A DNA stretch of 5,563 nucleotides from Rubrivivax sp. GTDB taxonomy: Bacteria; Pseudomonadota; Gammaproteobacteria; Burkholderiales; Burkholderiaceae_C. Below are positions 1-5,210 of the stretch, piece after piece. How positions within the stretch are numbered: position 1 is the stretch's first letter; the number at the start of each line of letters is the position of its first letter. Under the pieces are notes generated by a model. It ran no database searches. It had not been told where the DNA came from and saw nothing but the letters and a program-made list of their open reading frames with translations. The position numbers and the translations under genes are program-made. Location of the stretch: contig JAIXSD010000680.1 in NCBI GenBank assembly GCA_027484885.1, forward strand, positions 1-5,563, given 5' to 3'.

Positions 1-2046
1 GAGCGGGCCGCCGTTCTGCGCGGCCAAGGCCAGCTGGCCTACCAGCGGCGCAACTACGACGCGGCCCTCGCCCTGCACCAGCAGGCCCTGGCCTTGCAGC
101 CCAGCGCCGATGGCGAGCATGCCCTGGCCGAGACTCTGATCCGACTGGGCCGCACGGCCGATGCCGTGGCCGCTGCCGAGCGCGCTGTGGCGCTCGATCC
201 CTTGCATGAGCAGGCGCACTACCACCTCGGCAATGGCTATGCCCGCAAGAACTACAGCGAGCTGTCGGCCGAGTCGCCGGCCGCGTTCGCTGCCGCCAAC
301 ACCTTGATCCGCCGCGCCGCCCAAGCCTTTGGCCGCGGCGAGTTGCTGGTCGCGCGCCGTCTGGCCGCCAGCGCCCTGGCGCGCTGCCCCGGCCATGGCC
401 GCGCCCATGCCGTGCTGGCCAAGGCCATCGAAGGCCTGCGCCTGCGCCAGGACCCGCATCGCGCCGCCGACGAGGCCCGCTTCGCCGCCACGCCCATGCC
501 CCAGGTGCCGGCCATCGAGCGCTATGTGCTGAACTGGGCCCAGCTCTCGCCGCGCCATCAAAAGCGCGTGGCCCTGTCCCTGGCGCCCTGGAAAGCCTTC
601 ATTCCGGTGCTGGTGGAAGGTGGCGCCACGCATTTCATCAAGCCCCTGGACATGCGCCTGTCGGAAACCCCCGGCGCGCAGGCGCTCAAGGACCAGCGCA
701 TCGGCTACGACTCGCGCCTCTGGGACGATGTGCGCGGCATGGGTGGCTTCAACACCGTGACCGGCATTGAGGATGTGGAGCGCTCTATCTTCGGCCGCTA
801 CAACACCGTGCTGCATGAGCTGAGCCATCAGGTTCACGGCGTGCTGACGGCCGACACGGCGCGCGAGATCCAGGAGCTCTACCGCCGCGCCAAGCTGCGC
901 GACGAGCGCAGCAAGAACGCCTTTTTGTCGCGTTATGCCGGTGGCTCGGTCTGGGAGTATTTCGCCGAGGGCGCCAATGCGCTCGACTCGCCGCGCCGCG
1001 ATGCCTTCGACACGCGCGAGATCGTGCGCGAACGCCAGCAGGCCATGGATCCCGAGCTGCAGGCCCTGGTGCAGCGCCTCTTCGATCAGACCGACACCCG
1101 CGCCAGCCTGCCCATCGCCCTGGTCAATGCCGGTCACCACCGGCTGGAATCGGGCGAGCTGCCCGCTGCACGCGGCTTCTTCGAGCGTGCCCGCGCCGTG
1201 GCGCCACAGGACGAGCTGGTGCTGACGGCCTCGCTGTACGGCGCCTCGCTGGCCGGCGATGCCGCGGCAGTGCGCCAACTTGCGAGTGAGCTGCAACGCC
1301 GTTATCCGCGCAGCGGCGCCGTGCTGACCTCGGTGCTGGACGCGCTCTGGCACAGCGGCCAGCCCCTGGCCGAGCTGACGGCCCAGCTCAGCGCACAAGC
1401 CCAAGGCTTGGATGGCGAAGACCGCCAGCGGGTCGACCTGGCCCTGGGGGGCCACCAGCTGCGTCTGGGCGCAGCCGCGCCGGCCCTGGCCGCTTTCGAA
1501 TCGGCCCTGGCCTACCAGAGCGACAGCCCTGAGGCCCTCTGGGGCAAGGCGGCCGCCCTGGCCCAGGCCCAGCGCTGGGACGAAGCCTTTGCCGTCTACG
1601 AGCAGGCGCTGCGCTTGCGCACCGGTCTGGTGGAGCTGCGCCGCGATCTGGCCCGCGATCTGCTGCGTGCCGGCCGCCTGGAACCGGCCCGCGCCCAGCT
1701 CAAGGAAGCGGCCCTGCTGGACCCCAAGGACGCGGGCGTGCTGGCGCTGCAAGCCTGGGCCTCGCTGCTGGGCGGAGACGCCAGCGCAGCCCTGCGCCAG
1801 GCCGAGGCGGCGCGGGCGCTGGACCCCTGGGCCGATCTGGCCCTGATCATCCAGGGCGCCGCCCAGGCCCGTCTGGGCCGGCCGGAGCAGGCGGCGGCCA
1901 GCTGGGCGCCGCTGCGCCAGCGTTATGCCGATGCCGCCAGCGGGCCACGTTACGTCTACCGGGCCGAGGCCTCGGGCTGGGTGTCGGTCAACGAGCAGCC
2001 GGCCTGGGAGCGCCAGCTGCTGGAGCAACTGGCCGGCGGCGTTTGA
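1..2046 (+). CDS. TPR-repeat protein with embedded HExxH zinc metallopeptidase domain (5'-truncated)
   Basis: The reading frame is open from base 1 and ends at TGA 2044-2046, so the N-terminus (start codon, any signal peptide) lies left of the window; the TTG at 94 is internal to a TPR helix and is not the start. Numbering from base 1: TPR-like helical pairs at about 1-115 (e.g. ALALHQQALALQP), a middle domain at about 170-345, then several more TPR units at about 370-645 (e.g. WDEAFAVYEQAL, LEPARAQLKEAALLDP). The middle domain carries H272-E273-L-S-H276, the zinc-binding/catalytic HExxH motif, followed by Y312 and WEYFAEG with E319 and E323. A glutamate third ligand is the gluzincin arrangement. 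The spacing Y-x6-E-x3-E and H-to-E of 47 residues closely resembles the anthrax lethal factor catalytic domain (H686, H690, Y728, E735, from memory). A zinc-dependent peptidase with TPRs for substrate or partner binding is inferred; the substrate and cellular location are unknown. It is convergent with the next gene, with no spacer. Confidence 0.85.
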   Translation, partial: ERAAVLRGQGQLAYQRRNYDAALALHQQALALQPSADGEHALAETLIRLGRTADAVAAAERAVALDPLHEQAHYHLGNGYARKNYSELSAESPAAFAAANTLIRRAAQAFGRGELLVARRLAASALARCPGHGRAHAVLAKAIEGLRLRQDPHRAADEARFAATPMPQVPAIERYVLNWAQLSPRHQKRVALSLAPWKAFIPVLVEGGATHFIKPLDMRLSETPGAQALKDQRIGYDSRLWDDVRGMGGFNTVTGIEDVERSIFGRYNTVLHELSHQVHGVLTADTAREIQELYRRAKLRDERSKNAFLSRYAGGSVWEYFAEGANALDSPRRDAFDTREIVRERQQAMDPELQALVQRLFDQTDTRASLPIALVNAGHHRLESGELPAARGFFERARAVAPQDELVLTASLYGASLAGDAAAVRQLASELQRRYPRSGAVLTSVLDALWHSGQPLAELTAQLSAQAQGLDGEDRQRVDLALGGHQLRLGAAAPALAAFESALAYQSDSPEALWGKAAALAQAQRWDEAFAVYEQALRLRTGLVELRRDLARDLLRAGRLEPARAQLKEAALLDPKDAGVLALQAWASLLGGDASAALRQAEAARALDPWADLALIIQGAAQARLGRPEQAAASWAPLRQRYADAASGPRYVYRAEASGWVSVNEQPAWERQLLEQLAGGV

Positions 2047-2748
2047 TCAGAGCCAGCTGCTGATTGCCGCCAGCGGCTTTTTGATGCCGCCATGCACGGG
2101 CACCAGACAGCCGGGCTTGGGGTAGCCCACGACCAGCAGGATGACGGGCTTCTCGGACTCGGGCCGGCCGCAGATCTTGCTCAGAAAGCCCATGGGGCTG
2201 GGCGTGTGCGTCAGGGTGGCCAGGCCGGCATCGTGCAGGGCGCTGATCAGGAAGCCGGTGGCGATGCCCACCGACTCGGGCACGTAGTAGTGGCTGTAGC
2301 GCTCGCCCTGGGCGTCGATGCCGTACTTCTGCGCAAAGATGGCGATCAGCAGCGGCGCTTCTTCCAGAAAGGGCTTGTTGGCATCGGTGCCCAGTGGCGC
2401 CAGGGCGCGCAGCCATTCCTCGGGCGCGCGGCCGTTGTAGAAGGTGCGCTCTTCTTCTTCGGCGGCAGCGCGGATCTGCTGCTTGATCGCCGGGTCGCTG
2501 ATGACGGCGAAATGCCAGGGCTGCTGATTGGCGCCCGAGGGCGCGGTGCCGGCGGCCAGCAGGCATTGCTCGATCACCTCGCGCGGCACCGGGCGGCTGT
2601 CGTAATCGCGCACGGTGCGGCGGCGCAGCAGCTGCTGGTAGTTGCGGCGGGCGCGCTCGATCATCTGCTCGGGCGGCAGCTCCTGGAAGGCGGGCAGGGC
2701 CTCCATGGCGGGGGCGGGCCGCTCCTGTTGAATCGTTGTGTCGGTCAT
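2047..2748 (-). CDS. Nitroreductase-fold flavoprotein, iodotyrosine deiodinase-like
   Basis: This is a 233-residue FMN-dependent nitroreductase-superfamily protein, complete from ATG (complement of 2746-2748) to TGA (complement of 2047-2049). The family signatures are RRRTVRDY (42-49, FMN phosphate-binding arginines), [13 protein letters not shown] (66-78), THTPSPMG (180-187) and the late GYPKPG (208-213). Compared from memory with human iodotyrosine deiodinase, the match is collinear. The substrate-contacting triad there (E157, Y161, K182) corresponds to E100, Y104 and K125 here, in EEEERTFY and [12 protein letters not shown]. That lid triad separates IYD-type enzymes from generic nitroreductases, so reductive dehalogenation of halotyrosines is a plausible activity. 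The true substrate in bacteria is uncertain and could be another halophenol or a nitroaromatic. There is no signal peptide or membrane segment, so a cytosolic enzyme is expected, unlike membrane-anchored animal IYD. It is divergent from proC and has a strong Shine-Dalgarno. Confidence 0.88.
   Translation of the reverse strand: MTDTTIQQERPAPAMEALPAFQELPPEQMIERARRNYQQLLRRRTVRDYDSRPVPREVIEQCLLAAGTAPSGANQQPWHFAVISDPAIKQQIRAAAEEEERTFYNGRAPEEWLRALAPLGTDANKPFLEEAPLLIAIFAQKYGIDAQGERYSHYYVPESVGIATGFLISALHDAGLATLTHTPSPMGFLSKICGRPESEKPVILLVVGYPKPGCLVPVHGGIKKPLAAISSWL
2051..2082 (+). terminator. Candidate rho-independent terminator of the TPR-peptidase gene, inside the convergent gene
   Basis: Starting five bases after the TPR gene's stop codon, GCC-A-GCTG (2052-2059) can pair with CAGCGGC (2071-2077), forming seven pairs with one bulged A and an 11-nt loop. 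Five T residues follow at 2078-2082, and A2051-T2078 could add a pair. Position, stem and T-tract fit an intrinsic terminator for plus-strand transcription. On the minus strand the same bases encode the C-terminal end of the nitroreductase (the lysine pair is read from the T-tract), so coding chance cannot be excluded. Confidence 0.45.
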
Positions 2749-2757
2749 GGCTGAGTT

Positions 2758-2764
2758 CTCCTCC
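2758..2764 (-). promoter_or_regulatory. Shine-Dalgarno of the deiodinase-like gene
   Basis: The minus strand reads GGAGGAG here, nine bases before the ATG whose first base is 2748. This near-perfect anti-16S match fixes the start. It argues against the longer out-of-frame minus-strand reading that covers the same region. Confidence 0.8.
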
Positions 2765-2820
2765 GTCGCGCCTCGGGGTTTGGACTGTGGATCGGCTGTG
2801 CATGCAGCCAGGGCAAGGCG

Positions 2821-2849
2821 AGCTACCCCTGCAGCCTAGCGGGGTGGCT
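2821..2849. repeat. Nine-base inverted repeat in the divergent intergenic region (candidate operator)
   Basis: AGCTACCCC (2821-2829) and GGGGTGGCT (2841-2849) are inverted repeats separated by 11 bases. Eight of nine positions are complementary and the ninth would be a G-T pair. The dyad sits near the middle of the 186-bp gap between the divergent deiodinase-like gene and proC. No T-tract follows on either strand, so it does not look like a terminator. The half-site centres are 20 bp apart, two helical turns, which suits a dimeric regulator. No regulator gene is visible nearby, so operator function is inference. The rest of the gap has no convincing sigma-70 promoter on either strand. Confidence 0.4.
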
Positions 2850-2934
2850 ACGGCTTGACCATCGGGGCTCGCCTGGGGCGGCCTGAGCCCGGCCTACACT
2901 TCATCCCTTCCATCGATACAAGGCGGCGAGCGCC

Positions 2935-3750
2935 ATGAGTTCTCCCATTGCATTCATCGGCGGCGGCAATATGGCCAGCGCCATCATCGGCGGCCTGCTG
3001 CGCGCCGGCCTGAACCCGGCGCGGGTCTGGGTGGTCGAGCCCTACGAGCCGCAGCGCGCCCGCCTGCAAGCCGATTTCCCGGGCCTCCATGTGCTGGCGG
3101 CAGCGGAGCCCCGCCTGGCCGAGGCCGGCCTGGTGGTCTGGGCCGTCAAGCCCCAGCTGTTCGGTGAGGCGGCCGCGCCGCTCGCTGGCCTGCTTCAGGG
3201 CGCCTTGCACCTGTCGGTGATGGCCGGTATCCGCAGCGACACCCTGGTGGCCAAGACCGGCAGTGAGCGCATCGTCCGCGCCATGCCCAACACCCCGGCC
3301 CTGATCGGCCAGGGCATCGCGGGCCTATTCGCCCGCACTGCCGTCTCGGCTGAAGACCGCGCCCGCGTCGAGCAGGTGCTGGCGCCCACCGGCCGCTGCC
3401 TCTGGGTCGAGGCTGAGGCGGATCTGGACGCCGTCACCGCTTTGTCGGGCTCAGGCCCGGCCTATTTCTTCTACATCGTTGAGGCCATGACGGCCGCCGC
3501 CGTGGACATGGGCCTGAGCGAAGCCCAGGGCCGCGAGCTGGCCCTGGCCACCTGTGGCGGTGCGGCCGCCCTGGGCCTGGCCTCCAGCGAGCCGCCCTCT
3601 GTGCTGCGCGAGCGGGTCACCTCCAAGGGCGGCACCACGTTTGCTGCCATCAGCAGCCTGCAGGCCGATCAGGTCGGCGCTGCGGTGCAGCGGGCCGTGC
3701 GGGCGGCACAGCAGCGGGCCCGTGAGCTGGGCGATGAATTCGCGGGCTGA
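2935..3750 (+). CDS. proC: Pyrroline-5-carboxylate reductase
   Basis: The protein catalyses the last step of proline synthesis, NAD(P)H-dependent reduction of 1-pyrroline-5-carboxylate to proline, in the cytosol. At 271 residues it has the usual family length. Visible motifs in order: Rossmann dinucleotide-binding FIGGGNMA (7-14); AVKPQ (70-74); MPNTP (117-121), typical of the family; SGSGPAY (171-177) at the substrate site; and the C-terminal P5CR signature around RVTSKGGTT (227-235). The helical C-terminal half forms the decamer/dimer interface in characterised members. The ATG is preceded by a modest AAGGCGG (2920-2926) eight bases away, and the Rossmann motif begins immediately after it, so the start is secure. 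ubiC follows 63 nt downstream on the same strand with no T-tract terminator, so co-transcription is likely. No regulatory signal for proline is apparent. Confidence 0.97.
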   Translation: MSSPIAFIGGGNMASAIIGGLLRAGLNPARVWVVEPYEPQRARLQADFPGLHVLAAAEPRLAEAGLVVWAVKPQLFGEAAAPLAGLLQGALHLSVMAGIRSDTLVAKTGSERIVRAMPNTPALIGQGIAGLFARTAVSAEDRARVEQVLAPTGRCLWVEAEADLDAVTALSGSGPAYFFYIVEAMTAAAVDMGLSEAQGRELALATCGGAAALGLASSEPPSVLRERVTSKGGTTFAAISSLQADQVGAAVQRAVRAAQQRARELGDEFAG

Positions 3751-3782
3751 GCCGGTGCACGCCCTGACCCCCAACACGCGTC

Positions 3783-3800
3783 GGCCCGTGCAGCCGGGCC
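3783..3800 (+). repeat. Perfect 6-bp G/C hairpin immediately upstream of the ubiC ribosome binding site
   Basis: GGCCCG (3783-3788) and CGGGCC (3795-3800) are perfect inverted repeats with a six-base loop, TGCAGC. The stem ends one base before the GAGGA Shine-Dalgarno of ubiC. There is no run of T after it, so it is unlikely to terminate transcription. It could stabilise the proC end of the message or affect ribosome access to ubiC, but chance in G/C-rich sequence is also possible. Confidence 0.35.
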
Positions 3801-3801
3801 T

Positions 3802-3806
3802 GAGGA
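3802..3806 (+). promoter_or_regulatory. Shine-Dalgarno that selects the TTG start of ubiC
   Basis: GAGGA lies seven bases before TTG 3814-3816. No ATG or GTG occurs in this frame between the in-frame proC stop (3748-3750) and the conserved UbiC N-terminus. This site is therefore the main evidence for TTG initiation. Confidence 0.7.
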
Positions 3807-3813
3807 CCGCATC

Positions 3814-4386
3814 TTGGGCATAGCCAGCCGCGACAGTTTGCGCAAATGGCTGCATGCGCCGGGTTCGCTGAGCCGGCGCCTGGCGCGCCTGGGCGAACGC
3901 TTCGAGGTGACGGTGCTGAGCCAGCGCACCGCACCGCTGCGGGCGGCCGAGCTCAAGGCTCTGGGGCTGCCGCGCCGCGGCTGCACCGTGGTGCGCGAGG
4001 TGATCCTCAGCGTCGACGGCCGGCCCCTGGTCTGGGCCCGGTCCAGCCTGCACCAGAGCGCCTTGGCGGGCCCATGGCGTGCGCTCAAGGGTCTGGGGCC
4101 CCGGCCGCTGGCCAATCTGCTCTATGCCGACCCCCGGGTGCGGCGCAGCGAGCTGCAGCCGCGCCGCCTGTCCCGCCACGGCCACACCCGCCGGCAGATG
4201 CAAAAGCAGTGGTTGGCGGCCACCGGCAGCCCCGCTTCGCCGCAAATGTTGTGGTCACGCAACTCTGTTTTCAGCCGCTGCGGTGCTCAGTTACGGGTGA
4301 TGGAGCTATTTGTGCCGGAACTGGCCGGAAATATGCCGACAGTTGGTCGCGTTAGGTGTGTAAAGAGGCGTAACAATAGGCCCTAG
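3814..4386 (+). CDS. ubiC: Chorismate lyase (chorismate-pyruvate lyase)
   Basis: UbiC converts chorismate to 4-hydroxybenzoate plus pyruvate, the first committed step of ubiquinone synthesis, in the cytosol. The 190-residue product follows the family pattern: RKWLHAPGSLSRRL (10-23); VVREVILSVDGRPLVWARS (59-77) with R61 matching the chorismate-carboxylate arginine (R76 in E. coli); LKGLGPRPLANLL (91-103); LWSRNSVF (146-153); and RVMELFVPEL (161-170) with E164 matching E. coli E155. The start is TTG with GAGGA seven bases upstream; the next TTG (3838) would remove the first eight residues. After the usual C-terminal ELFVP segment, a basic tail of about 20 residues (to KRRNNRP) follows. It is encoded by noticeably more A/T-rich codons and overlaps a probable promoter of the next gene. 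The gene follows proC by 63 nt and is probably co-transcribed. E. coli UbiC is shorter, about 165 residues. Confidence 0.93.
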   Translation: MGIASRDSLRKWLHAPGSLSRRLARLGERFEVTVLSQRTAPLRAAELKALGLPRRGCTVVREVILSVDGRPLVWARSSLHQSALAGPWRALKGLGPRPLANLLYADPRVRRSELQPRRLSRHGHTRRQMQKQWLAATGSPASPQMLWSRNSVFSRCGAQLRVMELFVPELAGNMPTVGRVRCVKRRNNRP

Positions 4387-4389
4387 AAT
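4361..4389 (+). promoter_or_regulatory. Probable sigma-70-like promoter of the AP2/H1-like gene
   Basis: TAGAAT (4384-4389) matches the -10 consensus at five of six positions and lies 17 bases after a weak -35 candidate, TAAAGA (4361-4366). The stretch from about 4345 to 4395 is distinctly A/T-richer than the rest of the window. Predicted transcription would begin near 4396, giving a leader of about 33 nt. The -10 hexamer begins with the TAG stop codon of ubiC. Confidence 0.4.
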
Positions 4390-4418
4390 AAAAGGTAGGG
4401 AGGTTCATCAGCTGTTTT

Positions 4419-4423
4419 GAGGA
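4419..4423 (+). promoter_or_regulatory. Shine-Dalgarno of the AP2/H1-like gene
   Basis: GAGGA lies five bases before ATG 4429-4431 and supports that start over the in-frame TTG at 4417, which would overlap this site. A second purine-rich motif, AGGGAGGT (4397-4404), lies further upstream, 24 bases from the ATG, too far to serve it directly. Confidence 0.65.
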
Positions 4424-4428
4424 ATCTC

Positions 4429-5190
4429 ATGAAAACTCGTGACGTCGTCATCTTCAGCGGCCAGCGCTTCGCGGTGCCGCAATGTATTCAGCGTATCGAC
4501 CATCAGTCGACGCACGGTTGGCAGCTGCGTTATGGCGGCACCAAACTTTTCTCTGACCACTCGCAAGATGGCAGCGGCGCCGCCGCCGCGCTCGCCGAGG
4601 CCACCAAGGCCTTGCTGAGTCGCATTGCCACCATGCCGGCGCCCTCGCGCCTGCAACGCCGTCCCAGCGGCAACAAGGGCAGTGGTCTGCCGGTCGGTAT
4701 CTCCGGCCCCATCGTTCGTCAACGTGCCAGCAGCCGCGTCCGCGACTGCAGCTTTGCCGTGTCCTTGCCGCGTTTTGGCGGCTCGCCGCGTGGCCGCAGC
4801 GTCTACATCGGTACCGAAAACACCTACACGGTGGAGAAGTACCAAGCCGCTCTGGCCAAGGCCGTGGCCCTGCGTGAGTCGGCCGAAGAAGCCTACCAAC
4901 GCGCGGCCACCCGTGCCAAGCGCGCCGAAGGCAAGCTGCTGAAGGAGCAGCTCAAGTCCATCCTGGCGGCCGCTCCGGCAGCCAAGGCCAGCAAGGCCAA
5001 GCCGGCTGCCAAAGCCGCCGCCAAGCCGGTGGCGGTCAAGGCCGCAGCGAAAGCTGCGCCCAAGGCCGTCAAGGCTGCAGCCAAGCCTGCGGTGAAGGCG
5101 GCCGCAAAGGCCGCCGTCAAGGCAGTCGCGAAGGCGCCGGCCAAGCCCGCCGCTCGCAAGGCTGCTGCCAAAGCGGCCGCGCGCGCCTGA
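4429..5190 (+). CDS. Putative DNA-binding protein: AP2-like module(s) with histone-H1-like Ala/Lys tail
   Basis: The 253-residue product has three parts. Residues 1-70 contain a small beta-rich segment followed by a helix (GWQLRYGGTKLFSD, then ALAEATKALLSRI). Residues 87-150 repeat that layout: basic beta strands with SFAVSLPRFGG, VYIGTENTYTVEKYQ, then helix ALAKAVALRESAEEAY. The second resembles bacterial/phage AP2-type DNA-binding domains (three strands plus a helix); the first may be a diverged copy. Residues 150-178 look like a charged helix. Residues 179-253 are almost only Ala, Lys, Pro and Val, with two Arg, one Ser and no acidic residue, like the tails of bacterial H1-like proteins (AlgP, HctB type). 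A nucleoid-associated or regulatory DNA-binding role is inferred; no specific function is recognised. The start is ATG with GAGGA five bases upstream. It appears to have its own promoter overlapping the ubiC end, and it may be followed in the same transcript by the oxidoreductase gene 20 nt downstream. Confidence 0.88.
   Translation: MKTRDVVIFSGQRFAVPQCIQRIDHQSTHGWQLRYGGTKLFSDHSQDGSGAAAALAEATKALLSRIATMPAPSRLQRRPSGNKGSGLPVGISGPIVRQRASSRVRDCSFAVSLPRFGGSPRGRSVYIGTENTYTVEKYQAALAKAVALRESAEEAYQRAATRAKRAEGKLLKEQLKSILAAAPAAKASKAKPAAKAAAKPVAVKAAAKAAPKAVKAAAKPAVKAAAKAAVKAVAKAPAKPAARKAAAKAAARA
4966..5187 (+). repeat. Low-complexity GCC/AAG-type codon repeat encoding the H1-like tail
   Basis: About 74 codons are built from imperfect reiterations of Ala and Lys codons (units such as GCCGCAAAGGCC and GCTGCCAAAGCG), interrupted by Pro and Val codons. 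The units vary at synonymous positions, so this is a degenerate repeat rather than a clean tandem array. Tails of this type tend to vary in length between related strains. Confidence 0.75.
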
Positions 5191-5210
5191 GCGCCGGTCC
5201 TGAGCCCTCT

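Noticed and set aside
94..96. TTG 94 as the start of the TPR-peptidase gene
   Set aside because: The frame is open to base 1 and residues before it (LAYQRRNYDAALALHQQALAL) continue a TPR helix pair, so the real start is outside the window.
2092..2754. A 220-codon plus-strand open frame antisense to the deiodinase-like gene
   Set aside because: The translation is Gly/Gln/His-rich with no domain pattern, and it lies fully antisense to a well-supported gene.
1988..2803. A 271-codon minus-strand open frame overlapping the deiodinase-like gene
   Set aside because: It is out of frame with a protein whose family motifs and Shine-Dalgarno are clear. Its translation is Arg/Ala/Pro-rich and featureless, as expected of a G/C-rich shadow.
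2855..2899. proC promoter made of TTGACC (2855-2860) and TACACT (2894-2899)
   Set aside because: Each hexamer is a fair match alone, but they are 33 bases apart, far from the usual 16-18, and neither has a good partner at the right distance.
3751..3813. Terminator between proC and ubiC
   Set aside because: The hairpin at 3783-3800 has no following T-run and sits directly on the ubiC ribosome binding site, so separation of the two transcripts is not supported.
3451..4245. A 264-codon minus-strand open frame across the proC end and ubiC
   Set aside because: It is antisense to two recognisable enzymes and low in complexity. Long stop-free antisense frames are expected at this GC content.
4315..4330. 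Short direct repeat CCGGAA (4315-4320 and 4325-4330)
   Set aside because: Six bases repeated once within G/C-rich coding sequence is expected by chance, and no further copies follow.
4408..4899. A 163-codon minus-strand open frame opposite the H1-like gene
   Set aside because: It shows no recognisable motif or ribosome binding site, and the plus-strand frame has a domain pattern, promoter and Shine-Dalgarno.
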